This document shows positions 52,301 through 60,681 of a stretch of DNA of 64,000 bases, piece after piece. The stretch comes from Flavobacterium psychrophilum (GTDB taxonomy: Bacteria > Bacteroidota > Bacteroidia > Flavobacteriales > Flavobacteriaceae): NCBI GenBank assembly GCA_945862065.1, contig CAMAWT010000004.1, forward strand, positions 62,001 through 126,000, given 5' to 3'. Numbering within the stretch: position 1 is the stretch's first letter; the number at the start of each line of letters is the position of its first letter. A program made the translations under genes and the position numbers. Under the pieces are notes generated by a model. That model was given only the letters and a program-made list of their open reading frames with translations. It did not search any database and was not told the DNA's origin.

Positions 52301-52948
52301 TTATATTTTACCTCTTTGAGCTAATACAAACAAAAATACAATCGGGATTAAAAGTAAAACCACAATAAACGTGTTGGTTACAAACAAACTTGGCACTTTA
52401 AATAATGTGAATGCAAAACCAGCCAATGCGCCGCCAATGTGGGCTGTGTGACCAATATTGTCGTTTTGTGCTTTCATACCATAAATGGAATAAAGCAAAT
52501 AAATAAATCCAAAAATATAGGCAGGAATTCCGATTGGGATAAAAAACAAAGAAATTTGCATGTCTGGATACATCAATATGGAACTATACAAAATTCCGGT
52601 TACAGCTCCTGATGCTCCTACAGCTCTATAATTGTAATTATGTTTGTGAAAGTAAAGTGTTAGTAAATTTCCTAAAATCAAACTGGCAAAATAGGTGGTT
52701 AAAAAAAATAAATTTCCAAACGTTTGAATAATCACATCGCCAAAAGAATAAAGCGCCAACATATTGAAAGCTAAGTGAGCAATATCTGCATGGAGGAAAC
52801 CTGAGGTTATCATTCTTTTTTGGTCGCCATTAAGAATGCTTCCTAAATGAAATTCATAGGTTCTGAAAAAATTCATGTCTTCAAAGCCTTTCCAGCTCAC
52901 TAAAACATTGATTCCGATGATGACAATTAATACTATATTTTCTTGCAT
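52301..52948 (-). CDS. Rhomboid family intramembrane serine protease
   Basis: A 215-residue membrane protein with six predicted helices. The catalytic Ser is in AVGASGAVTGILYSS (GxSG, about residue 121) and the catalytic His in NIGHTAHIGGALAGF (about residue 172). Rhomboids cut membrane-embedded substrates, with many roles such as signal release and quality control. The HxxxN-type region on the second helix is present as HADIAHLAFNMLALYS. Substrates here are unknown. It precedes the SIMPL gene and follows copy D of the repeat. Confidence 0.93.
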   Translation of the reverse strand: MQENIVLIVIIGINVLVSWKGFEDMNFFRTYEFHLGSILNGDQKRMITSGFLHADIAHLAFNMLALYSFGDVIIQTFGNLFFLTTYFASLILGNLLTLYFHKHNYNYRAVGASGAVTGILYSSILMYPDMQISLFFIPIGIPAYIFGFIYLLYSIYGMKAQNDNIGHTAHIGGALAGFAFTLFKVPSLFVTNTFIVVLLLIPIVFLFVLAQRGKI

Positions 52949-52978
52949 ATTACTGATTTTGTGTACTTACATTGGTGT

Positions 52979-53089
52979 TTTAACCCTGATTGAAGTGATA
53001 TCCTTTGCCTTTTTTTTTCAAAAAGGCAAAGATATAACGGAAAGCAGGAATAGGGTTTATCGAAAAAGCCCTAACCTTTTGTTTCTAAT
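52979..53089 (+). repeat. Structured dispersed element, copy D
   Basis: It starts TTTAACCCTGATTGAAGTG. CCTG at 52985-52988 pairs with CAGG at 53045-53048. The inner hairpin is very strong: CCTTTGCCTTTTT pairs with AAAAAGGCAAAG. Its right end lies 4 bases from the stop of the glmM-type gene. It separates that gene from the rhomboid start. Confidence 0.82.
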
Positions 53090-53093
53090 AAAA

Positions 53094-54482
53094 TTAAATA
53101 CCCGCTATTTGTTTGATTTCTTGAATGATTTTTTCTGCTAAATCGTCTGCCAATTGTTGGGTGGCAGCTTCGGTATAAATACGAATAATGGGCTCAGTGT
53201 TTGATTTGCGCAGGTGTACCCAGTTTTCGGCAAAGTCAATTTTTACGCCATCAATCGTGGTTATTTTTTCGTCTTTGTATTTTTGTTCCATCGCTATTAA
53301 AATAGCATCCACATCAATTTGAGGCGTTAATTCTATCTTGTTTTTGCTCATAAAATACTGCGGATAACTCGCTCTGAGCTGAGCAACGGTCACATCTAAA
53401 TTGGCTAAATGCGTTAAAAACAAAGCCACGCCCACCAAACTATCGCGACCATAATGCGACTCTGGGTAAATGATGCCGCCGTTGCCCTCGCCGCCAATAA
53501 TGGCGTTGGTTGCTTTCATCATTTCGACCACATTTACTTCGCCAACAGCACTTGCAGCATAATTTCCGTTATGTTTTTTGGTGATGTCATGCAATGCACG
53601 AGATGACGACATGTTGGAAACCGTGTTACCTGGCGATTTACTTAAAACATAATCGGCACAAGCAACGAGCGTATATTCTTCGCCAAACATTTCGCCATCG
53701 TTAGAAATAAAGGCAAGACGATCAACGTCTGGGTCAACTACAATTCCGAAGTCGGCTTTTTCTTCCACAACAAGCTTACAAATATCGCCCAAATGTTCTT
53801 TCAAAGGTTCTGGATTGTGCGGAAAGTGTCCGTTTGGTTCGCAATATAATTTCACGACCTCTACGCCCATTTGCTCCAAAAGTTTTGGAATGATAATACC
53901 TCCCGACGAATTTACACCATCTACAACCACTTTGAATTTTCGTTTGGCAACAGCCTCTGCATCAACCAAAGGTAAATTTAAAACTTCGTCAATATGAATG
54001 TCCATATAAGCATCGTTGATGAATATTTCGCCTAGCGAATCCACATCTGAAAAGTCAAAACGTTCCGATTCAGCTATTTCTAAAATAATTTCACCTTCTT
54101 TACCGCTTAAAAATTCCCCTTTTTCATTTAATAATTTAAGAGCATTCCATTGTTTTGGATTATGAGATGCGGTTAAAATAATTCCGCCATCGGCAGCTTC
54201 CATAGGTACAGCAATTTCAACAGTTGGCGTGGTTGACAAACCTAAATCGATTACGTCAATTCCCAAACCAATCAACGTATTCATGACCAAATTATGAATC
54301 ATTGGTCCAGAAATACGGGCATCACGACCAATAACAACTTTTAATTTTTGCTTGTTTGAATTTTGTTTTAGAAAAGAACCATAAGCAGAAGCAAATTTTA
54401 CGGCGTCAACAGGTGTCAGGTTTTCGCCTACATTCCCTCCAATAGTTCCTCTAATTCCAGAAATAGATTTTATTAGTGTCAT
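53094..54482 (-). CDS. glmM: Phosphoglucosamine mutase-type phosphohexomutase
   Basis: A 462-residue alpha-D-phosphohexomutase. The phosphoserine loop is GIILTASHNPKQWNALKLL (about residues 95-113), the metal-binding loop DPDVDRLAFIS (about 241-251), the sugar loop GGEGNGGIIYP (about 331-341) and the phosphate-binding RKSNTEPIIRIYTEA near the end. It isomerises glucosamine-6-phosphate to glucosamine-1-phosphate for UDP-GlcNAc, needed for cell wall and LPS. Phosphomannomutase or phosphoglucomutase activity is a possible alternative, since these families are close. A -7-like box lies 29 bases upstream. Confidence 0.88.
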   Translation of the reverse strand: MTLIKSISGIRGTIGGNVGENLTPVDAVKFASAYGSFLKQNSNKQKLKVVIGRDARISGPMIHNLVMNTLIGLGIDVIDLGLSTTPTVEIAVPMEAADGGIILTASHNPKQWNALKLLNEKGEFLSGKEGEIILEIAESERFDFSDVDSLGEIFINDAYMDIHIDEVLNLPLVDAEAVAKRKFKVVVDGVNSSGGIIIPKLLEQMGVEVVKLYCEPNGHFPHNPEPLKEHLGDICKLVVEEKADFGIVVDPDVDRLAFISNDGEMFGEEYTLVACADYVLSKSPGNTVSNMSSSRALHDITKKHNGNYAASAVGEVNVVEMMKATNAIIGGEGNGGIIYPESHYGRDSLVGVALFLTHLANLDVTVAQLRASYPQYFMSKNKIELTPQIDVDAILIAMEQKYKDEKITTIDGVKIDFAENWVHLRKSNTEPIIRIYTEAATQQLADDLAEKIIQEIKQIAGI

Positions 54483-54510
54483 ATATAAATATTTTTTTGA
54501 AAATAAAGTA

Positions 54511-54518
54511 CAAATATA
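54511..54518 (-). promoter_or_regulatory. -7 box TATATTTG upstream of glmM
   Basis: On the minus strand TATATTTG matches TAnnTTTG, 29 bases before the start at 54482. Confidence 0.55.
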
Positions 54519-54555
54519 GTGATTTGAATAACTTTTTAATTCATATTTTAGTCGA

Positions 54556-55140
54556 ATGAATTTTTTAGCACATATTTATTTATCAGGAGAAAACGATTTG
54601 TTGAAAATCGGGAATTTTATGGGAGACAGCGTTCGAGGAAATGACTTTCTAAACTATCAGGAAGGTATAAAAAACGGTATTTTATTACATCGTTCTATAG
54701 ATTCCTTTACAGATTTTCATCCCATTTATAGAAAAAGCAAGCACCGACTTCACGAAAAATACGGTCATTATTCGGGTGTCATTATGGATATTATGTATGA
54801 TTATTTTTTAGCGCTTCATTTTGCAAAATTTCATCCAAAACCTTTGCCAGAATTTGCTAACGATTTTTATGCATTAATTACAAGCAATCAACATTTAATT
54901 TCCGACAAAGCAAAAGCAATGCTTCCGCACATGATAGAACACAATTGGTTGGTTTCGTATGCAACAAAAGAGGGTTTAGAAAAAATACTTTTTATGATGG
55001 ATTACAGAACCAAACATAGGGCGTCAATGCAAGAAGTTATGGTTGAATTGGAGTTATATCACACCGAATTTGAAACCGAATTTTTTGCTTTTTTTGAAGA
55101 ATTGCAACTTCATTGTAAACAATTTATAAATACACTATGA
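54556..55140 (+). CDS. Acyl carrier protein phosphodiesterase-like protein (AcpH/DUF479)
   Basis: A 194-residue protein of the AcpH family. The metal-binding HD-like residues are in MNFLAHIYLSG, GNFMGDSVRG, HRSIDSFTDFHP and GVIMDIMYDYFLALHF. AcpH removes the phosphopantetheine arm from acyl carrier protein and is cytoplasmic. The AcpH role is inferred from family resemblance. Its last 4 bases overlap the AlkD-like gene (ATGA), so both are translated together. Confidence 0.9.
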   Translation: MNFLAHIYLSGENDLLKIGNFMGDSVRGNDFLNYQEGIKNGILLHRSIDSFTDFHPIYRKSKHRLHEKYGHYSGVIMDIMYDYFLALHFAKFHPKPLPEFANDFYALITSNQHLISDKAKAMLPHMIEHNWLVSYATKEGLEKILFMMDYRTKHRASMQEVMVELELYHTEFETEFFAFFEELQLHCKQFINTL

Positions 55141-55808
55141 CTTTTATTGAACAATTAGAATTGGAATTAAACCAAAATAAAAATGCTGCTTTTGCTATTC
55201 CGATGGAGCAATACATGAAGAATAATTTTACTTTTTTTGGAATAAGAGCAGTGCAGCGACGTGCCATCATGAAAGCGTGTTGTGAGCAACATAATGAAGA
55301 AATTTCTACTGATTTTAGAACAATTTGTGAATCACTTTTTGAAAAAAAACAACGAGAATATCATTTAATTGCTATCGATATTTTCATAAAAGAAATTAAA
55401 AGCAACTATTTATTAAATGATTGCTATCTAATTGAAAAAATGCTTGTTACAAATTCATGGTGGGACAGCGTTGACGTGATAGCAAAATATATGGTTGGTG
55501 GTTATTTGAAAAAATTTCCAGATCAAAAACTAAAACTAATCGAACAATTTTCTAATTCAAATAACCTGTGGTTGAACCGAACGGCAATCATTTTTCAATT
55601 GAGTTACAAAGACAAAACCGATTTTGAACTTTTAAAATCGGAATGCGAAAAACACAAAGCATCCAACGAGTTTTTTATTCAAAAAGCCATCGGTTGGGCA
55701 CTTAGAGAATATAGCCAATACAACCCAAAAGGAGTATTTGATTATGCAACAAATGCGAGTTTAAAACCTTTAAGTAAGAGAGAAGCTATTAGAAATATAA
55801 AAATTTAA
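55137..55808 (+). CDS. DNA alkylation repair protein (AlkD-like HEAT repeat)
   Basis: A 223-residue alpha-helical protein of the AlkD/DUF1061 type. The conserved parts are FFGIRAVQRRAIMK near residue 32, TNSWWDSVDVIAKYMVGGYL near 105, NLWLNRTAIIFQLSYK near 141 and IQKAIGWALREYSQYNP near 182. AlkD-like enzymes remove 3- and 7-alkylpurines from DNA with HEAT-like repeats. The aromatic and acidic residues for catalysis (WWDSVD) are kept. It overlaps the AcpH-like gene by 4 bases and is followed by a terminator serving the convergent gene. Confidence 0.92.
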   Translation: MTFIEQLELELNQNKNAAFAIPMEQYMKNNFTFFGIRAVQRRAIMKACCEQHNEEISTDFRTICESLFEKKQREYHLIAIDIFIKEIKSNYLLNDCYLIEKMLVTNSWWDSVDVIAKYMVGGYLKKFPDQKLKLIEQFSNSNNLWLNRTAIIFQLSYKDKTDFELLKSECEKHKASNEFFIQKAIGWALREYSQYNPKGVFDYATNASLKPLSKREAIRNIKI

Positions 55809-55825
55809 AAATTTCTTTCGAAATC

Positions 55826-55853
55826 AAAAAAAAGCGACTTCATTGAAACCGCT
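55826..55853 (-). terminator. Terminator of the minus-strand gene at 55860
   Basis: On the minus strand a 9-bp stem (AGCGGTTTC with GAAGTCGCT, two G-T wobbles, 3-base loop) is followed by a run of T. It starts 6 bases after the stop codon at 55860. Confidence 0.8.
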
Positions 55854-55859
55854 CGTAAA

Positions 55860-56381
55860 CTATTTCGATTTATCACCCACAAAATAATCATTCGTACTTT
55901 TAAAAAGCACATTAAATGTCGTTAAACTTCCATAAATTCTGGTGATATATTGCTGCAAATCAACCTTATCAGCATCGTCTAAATTACTCGAATTTATTTT
56001 CTGCTCCATCACTCGCAGTCGATCTCTTACCATCACAATTTTATGAAAAAAAGTATCAATAGGAACCTCTTTATTTGCCGTCGCCGTTCCTGGTTCCATC
56101 ACTAGTTTGCCGCCTTTCCATTTATCGGCTATAGGTACAATTTGTGATACATCCGACCATTTTTGCAATACACTTCGCAACGATCGCTCTACTTCATAAA
56201 AACTAATCGTATCAACTTCATCTTCCACAGCTTCAATCACTTCAAACGAATCACCTAAATCAATAGTTTCTAATCCCGTTTCCATAAATGTCACCCAATA
56301 ATGCTTTGAAGTTACATTCGTAATGACACCCAATCCCAATTCAGGATGTTTTATTCGTGAGGCAATTCCTAAAATTTTCAT
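55860..56381 (-). CDS. Conserved protein with N-terminal tudor-like region
   Basis: A 173-residue protein. I chose the ATG at 56381 (MKILGIASRIKHPELGLGV). A longer frame from 56459 would add 26 residues rich in Lys and Phe, overlapping the repeat element, and is unlikely. Residues 5-45 (SRIKHPELGLGVITNV, YWVTFMETG) resemble the C-terminal tudor-like domain of UvrD/PcrA that binds RNA polymerase. The rest is helical with SLRSVLQKWSDVSQIVP near 71 and no catalytic motif. It might tie repair or transcription factors to the polymerase, and is divergent from uvrA. That link is speculative. Confidence 0.78.
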   Translation of the reverse strand: MKILGIASRIKHPELGLGVITNVTSKHYWVTFMETGLETIDLGDSFEVIEAVEDEVDTISFYEVERSLRSVLQKWSDVSQIVPIADKWKGGKLVMEPGTATANKEVPIDTFFHKIVMVRDRLRVMEQKINSSNLDDADKVDLQQYITRIYGSLTTFNVLFKSTNDYFVGDKSK

Positions 56382-56445
56382 GGTATATTTTTTATAAATT
56401 TTTTCACAAAAATAATTTTTTTTTTCAAAATCTAAAAATGTTTTT

Positions 56446-56552
56446 TTTAAGAAGCACAAAATCTCGCCCTGTAAGAAAACCAGTCCCGCTTTCGCCTTTA
56501 TCTCCTTTGCCCTACGGGACTTCAGGAGGATATCGGCTCAATCAGGGCTAAA
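56446..56552 (-). repeat. Structured dispersed element, copy E
   Basis: Read on the minus strand it starts TTAGCCCTGATTGAGCCGAT and ends with GTGCTTCTTAA. CCCTG (plus 56544-56548) faces CGGG (plus 56485-56488) with one T-G wobble. The inner hairpin is TATCCTCCT with AGGAGATA around GTCCCGTAGGGC. It sits between the divergent genes at 56381 and 56716 (uvrA). Confidence 0.8.
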
Positions 56553-56690
56553 TATGTAAATTAAATTTCAGTTGAAAAAAATAGTTCGCAACTGCTATCC
56601 ATTTGCTGAAAAGCATTTAAGTTTCAATCCATTAAAAAACAAAATTAAAAACCAAATCAATTCCAAATAGAAAATTTCTAATAAATAGTG

Positions 56691-56698
56691 TAATTTTG
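56691..56698 (+). promoter_or_regulatory. -7 box TAATTTTG upstream of uvrA
   Basis: TAATTTTG fits TAnnTTTG and lies 18 bases before the ATG at 56716, giving a short leader. Confidence 0.6.
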
Positions 56699-56715
56699 CT
56701 ATTTACCTATATTTT

Positions 56716-59547
56716 ATGACACAAAACGATTCATCAATTGAAGTACTTGGCGCCCGAGTACACAATTTAAAGAATATTGACATATCCATTCCAAGAGATA
56801 AACTCGTAGTAATTACAGGACTTTCGGGCTCTGGAAAATCATCATTAGCTTTTGACACGATTTATGCCGAAGGGCAAAGGCGTTACATAGAAACGTTTTC
56901 TGCTTACGCGCGCCAATTTCTCGGAGGATTAGAACGACCAGACGTTGACAAAATTGACGGTTTATCGCCCGTAATTGCAATCGAACAAAAAACAACCAGC
57001 AAATCGCCTCGTTCAACCGTTGGAACCATTACAGAAATTTATGACTTTTTGCGTCTTCTTTATGCGCGTGCTGGTGAAGCATTTAGTTATAACACGGGCG
57101 AAAAAATGGTTTCATATTCAGATGATCAAATAAAAGAATTGATTACGGAAGATTTTATTAATAAACGCATTAATATTTTGGCTCCTGTTATTAGGGCTAG
57201 AAAGGGTCATTATGCCGAATTATTTCAACAAATAGCTAAACAAGGTTTTCTAAAAGTGCGTGTTGACGGAAAAATTGTCGATATCACAACAGGCATGAAA
57301 CTCGATCGTTACAAAAACCACGATATTGAAATAGTTATTGATCGTTTATTAGTTGAAAATGAAGCAGAGTTGAATAAACGATTATCCGAAAGCATCAAAA
57401 CAGCCATGTATCATGGAGAAGATGTCATGATGGTCATTGAACACGAATCAAACGAAGTTCGATTTTTCAGTCGCACGTTGATGTGCCCAACTTCTGGTAT
57501 TTCGTATCAAAATCCGGAACCTAATTTATTTTCTTTCAATTCGCCAAAAGGCGCTTGTGAAGATTGTAATGGACTAGGAACGATCAATCAAATCAATATT
57601 AAAAAGATTATTCCTAACCCCAAATTGTCTATCAACAAAGGAGGAATCATTCCGTTAGGCGAATACAAAAGCTCTTGGATGTTCAAGCAATTGGAAGTTA
57701 TTGGAGAAAAATATGGTTTTAAACTAACCGATCCTATCGAAAAAATATCTGACGAAGCCATTGACATGATTCTGAACGGTGGTAACGAAAAATTTGCTGT
57801 TGTTTCAAAAACGGCTGGAGTCACCAAAGAATATAAAATTGACTTTGAAGGAATTTCAAAATTCATCAAAAATCAATTCGATCAAAGTAATTCATCTTCT
57901 ATAAAAAGATGGGCAAAAGAGTTTATGGACGAAATTGATTGTCCTGTTTGCAATGGCTCTAGACTAAAAAAAGAATCTTTATTTTTTAAAATCAATGATC
58001 AAAACATTGCACAACTTTCGGCAATGGATATTTCAGAATTATCGGTTTGGTTTTCAGATTTACCAAAACATTTAAACAAAAAGCAAACAACAATTGCTAT
58101 CGAGATTTTAAAAGAAATCAACGACCGATTGCAGTTTTTACTAGATGTTGGACTTAATTATCTAGCCTTAAACAGAAGTTCCAAATCGCTCTCTGGTGGA
58201 GAAGCACAACGAATTCGACTTGCTACACAAATTGGTTCGCAACTGGTTGGTGTTTTGTATATTTTGGACGAACCAAGTATTGGATTGCATCAACGCGACA
58301 ATGAACGATTGATCAATTCGCTGAAAAATTTACGTGATATTGGCAACTCGGTTTTGGTTGTTGAACACGATAAAGACATGATAGAAAACGCCGATTATGT
58401 GATTGATATTGGTCCTAAAGCAGGAAAATATGGTGGTGAAATCATCAGTAAAGGAACTCCAAAAGAACTTCTTGCAGAACATACCCTTACGGCACAATAC
58501 CTCAATGGCGAATTGAAAATTGAAGTGCCTAAAACCCGCAGAGAAGGCAATGGAAAATCAATAAAATTGACAGGCGCATCGGGAAATAATTTAAAGAATG
58601 TTACAGTAACTTTCCCTTTAGGAAAATTAATTTGCGTTACAGGTGTTTCTGGCAGCGGAAAGTCAACGTTAATAAATGAAACCCTCTACCCTATTTTAAA
58701 CGAACATATTTTTAATGGTGTCAAAAAACCACAGCCTTATAAAAAAATTGAAGGATTGGAACATATTGACAAAGTTATTGATATTGATCAAAGTCCAATT
58801 GGAAGAACGCCTCGTTCCAATCCAGCAACGTACACAGATGTATTTTCAGAAGTGCGGAATCTTTTTACAATGACACCAGAAGCCATGATTAGAGGTTATA
58901 AAGCAGGACGCTTTAGCTTTAATGTAAAAGGCGGACGCTGTGAAACCTGCGAAGGATCGGGGGTGCGAACGATTGAAATGAGTTTTTTACCCGATGTGTA
59001 TGTAGAATGTGAAACCTGTCAGGGCAAACGATTCAATCGAGAAACACTTGAAATAAGATATAAATCAAAATCCATATCAGATATTTTGAATATGACTGTT
59101 GATGAAGCGGTGCCGTTCTTTGAAAATATCCCCAAAATTTACCGAAAAGTAAAAACCATTCAAGATGTTGGTCTGGGTTATATTACCCTTGGACAACAAA
59201 GTACTACCCTTTCTGGTGGCGAAGCCCAAAGAATAAAATTGGCAACCGAGCTTTCTAAAAAAGACACTGGAAACACTTTTTACATCATGGATGAACCCAC
59301 AACAGGACTTCATTTTGAAGATATTCGTGTACTTATGGATGTTATAAATAAACTAGTAGACAAAGGAAATACTGTTTTGATAATCGAACACAACCTCGAT
59401 GTAATCAAACTTGCTGATTATATTATTGATGTAGGTATGGAAGGTGGAAAAGGCGGTGGCGAAATTCTATGCACTGGCACTCCTGAAGAAATCATCAAAA
59501 ATAAAAAAAGTTACACCGCTAAATTTTTAAAATTAGAATTGAAATAA
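56716..59547 (+). CDS. uvrA: Excinuclease ABC subunit A
   Basis: A 943-residue UvrA with two ABC ATPase modules. Walker A motifs are [14 protein letters not shown] near residue 35 and [14 protein letters not shown] near 640. Signature motifs LSGGEAQRI appear in both halves, and Walker B is [11 protein letters not shown] and [11 protein letters not shown]. Zinc modules are [13 protein letters not shown] near 413 and [16 protein letters not shown] with [10 protein letters not shown] near 743-778. In the module near residue 256 the usual CxxC is CPTSG, so one cysteine is replaced by Ser, while CEDCNGLG follows. UvrA finds bulky DNA damage and loads UvrB. It is cytoplasmic and has its own promoter. 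Confidence 0.97.
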   Translation: MTQNDSSIEVLGARVHNLKNIDISIPRDKLVVITGLSGSGKSSLAFDTIYAEGQRRYIETFSAYARQFLGGLERPDVDKIDGLSPVIAIEQKTTSKSPRSTVGTITEIYDFLRLLYARAGEAFSYNTGEKMVSYSDDQIKELITEDFINKRINILAPVIRARKGHYAELFQQIAKQGFLKVRVDGKIVDITTGMKLDRYKNHDIEIVIDRLLVENEAELNKRLSESIKTAMYHGEDVMMVIEHESNEVRFFSRTLMCPTSGISYQNPEPNLFSFNSPKGACEDCNGLGTINQINIKKIIPNPKLSINKGGIIPLGEYKSSWMFKQLEVIGEKYGFKLTDPIEKISDEAIDMILNGGNEKFAVVSKTAGVTKEYKIDFEGISKFIKNQFDQSNSSSIKRWAKEFMDEIDCPVCNGSRLKKESLFFKINDQNIAQLSAMDISELSVWFSDLPKHLNKKQTTIAIEILKEINDRLQFLLDVGLNYLALNRSSKSLSGGEAQRIRLATQIGSQLVGVLYILDEPSIGLHQRDNERLINSLKNLRDIGNSVLVVEHDKDMIENADYVIDIGPKAGKYGGEIISKGTPKELLAEHTLTAQYLNGELKIEVPKTRREGNGKSIKLTGASGNNLKNVTVTFPLGKLICVTGVSGSGKSTLINETLYPILNEHIFNGVKKPQPYKKIEGLEHIDKVIDIDQSPIGRTPRSNPATYTDVFSEVRNLFTMTPEAMIRGYKAGRFSFNVKGGRCETCEGSGVRTIEMSFLPDVYVECETCQGKRFNRETLEIRYKSKSISDILNMTVDEAVPFFENIPKIYRKVKTIQDVGLGYITLGQQSTTLSGGEAQRIKLATELSKKDTGNTFYIMDEPTTGLHFEDIRVLMDVINKLVDKGNTVLIIEHNLDVIKLADYIIDVGMEGGKGGGEILCTGTPEEIIKNKKSYTAKFLKLELK

Positions 59548-59600
59548 TTTCCTTTTTTTTTTAAATAGGTAATTAGATACTAATTTTGTTATATCGGCTT

Positions 59601-59698
59601 GATTAAAATCCAGCCCTACAAAATGTGTCGAGCCTACGGCTCTTTTGCGTAAAATAGTCCCGTAGGGACGAACCATTTTGTAGCAACGGATTTTAATC
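59601..59698. repeat. Cloverleaf-like palindromic element
   Basis: Four stems are visible. Outer: GATTAAAATCC (59601-59611) with GGATTTTAATC (59688-59698). Second: CTACAAAATG (59616-59625) with CATTTTGTAG (59674-59683). Two inner hairpins: GAGCC-TAC-GGCTC (59630-59642) and GTCCC-GTA-GGGAC (59657-59669). Further AATCCGTT words follow to about 59750. It lies after uvrA and before element copy F. It is not a tRNA. Confidence 0.8.
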
Positions 59699-59828
59699 CG
59701 TTGTTAAAAGAATTTCAATCCGTTGTTTTATGGAATTTTAATCCGTTTATAATTGAATATTAGATTTTCAAATCAATTAGACATTATAAATTTTTCTACT
59801 GAAAAAAAAAGGTCTATTTTAGCAGGTT

Positions 59829-59911
59829 GTTAGCCCAGATTGAAGTGGAAATCCTTTTGTGTAGCGTCAGCGGAGCAAAAGATTGAAACGGAAAGCTGGA
59901 AATAGCTCCTA
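59829..59911 (+). repeat. Structured dispersed element, copy F
   Basis: It starts GTTAGCCCAGATTGAAGTGG and ends GAAATAGCTCCTAA. CCAG at 59835-59838 pairs with CTGG at 59896-59899. The inner hairpin is CCTTTTG with CAAAAG. Its right end is 24 bases before the start of the LOG-type gene. With the element at 59601 it fills most of the 388-base gap after uvrA. Confidence 0.8.
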
Positions 59912-59935
59912 AAAAAAATGATTAAATAAAATAGA

Positions 59936-60661
59936 ATGGCAGCAAATCAATACGAAAACGAAGATCACAGAATTCAGGATAAATTGATTCATAAAACTTG
60001 GACAGAGATTAGAACGAACGATTCTTGGGCTATTTTTAAAATCATGTCTGAATTTGTAAATGGGTATGAAACTATGTCTCGAATTGGGCCATGTGTGACT
60101 ATTTTTGGATCGGCTAGAACCAAGCCCGATGACAAATATTACTTGCTGGCAGAAAGTATTGCTTACAAGATTAGTAAGGCCGGATACGGTGTTATTACAG
60201 GTGGTGGCCCTGGTATTATGGAGGCAGGAAATAAAGGTGCGCACGGTGGCGGAGGTACTTCTGTTGGATTAAATATTGAATTGCCTTTTGAGCAACATTT
60301 TAATCCGTATATTGATAAAGATAAAAATTTGAATTTTGATTATTTCTTTGTTCGAAAAGTAATGTTTGTTAAATATTCGCAAGGATTTGTAGTAATGCCA
60401 GGTGGTTTTGGGACTTTGGATGAATTGTTTGAAGCCATTACACTGATTCAGACCAAGAAAATAGCTAAATTTCCAATTATTTTGGTTGGAACAGATTTTT
60501 GGTCGGGATTATTAGATTGGATTAAATCGGTGGTTATTGAAAAACATAAAAATGCCAATTCGGAAGACTTGAATTTGATTAAAATTGTTGATACAGAAGA
60601 TGAAATTGTAGAAATTTTGGATAATTTCTATAAAAAATACAATTTGAGTCCGAATTTTTAA
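59936..60661 (+). CDS. LOG/TIGR00730 family Rossmann-fold protein
   Basis: A 241-residue protein with the LOG signature: ITGGGPGIMEAGNKGAH (about residues 87-103) and MPGGFGTLDELFEAITLIQT (about 154-173), where the PGGxGTxxE motif binds the phosphoribosyl moiety. Related proteins hydrolyse nucleoside 5'-monophosphates such as cytokinin ribotides or AMP to base and ribose-5-phosphate. The exact substrate is not readable. A longer N terminus than many members (about 50 extra residues) may modulate it. It precedes the MBOAT gene by 20 bases. Confidence 0.92.
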   Translation: MAANQYENEDHRIQDKLIHKTWTEIRTNDSWAIFKIMSEFVNGYETMSRIGPCVTIFGSARTKPDDKYYLLAESIAYKISKAGYGVITGGGPGIMEAGNKGAHGGGGTSVGLNIELPFEQHFNPYIDKDKNLNFDYFFVRKVMFVKYSQGFVVMPGGFGTLDELFEAITLIQTKKIAKFPIILVGTDFWSGLLDWIKSVVIEKHKNANSEDLNLIKIVDTEDEIVEILDNFYKKYNLSPNF

Positions 60662-60681
60662 TTGCTATTTATTATTAAAAT

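Noticed and set aside
56382..56459. Longer start of the tudor-like gene
   Set aside because: The extra residues come from AT-rich DNA and reach into repeat element E. The ATG at 56381 starts the conserved domain.
59601..59698. tRNA gene
   Set aside because: The cloverleaf shape is striking but the stems are too long, there is no T-loop or D-loop consensus, and two hairpins rather than three sit in the junction.
59688..59750. CRISPR array from repeated AATCCGTT words
   Set aside because: The repeats are short, uneven in spacing, only three to four in number, and no cas genes are near.
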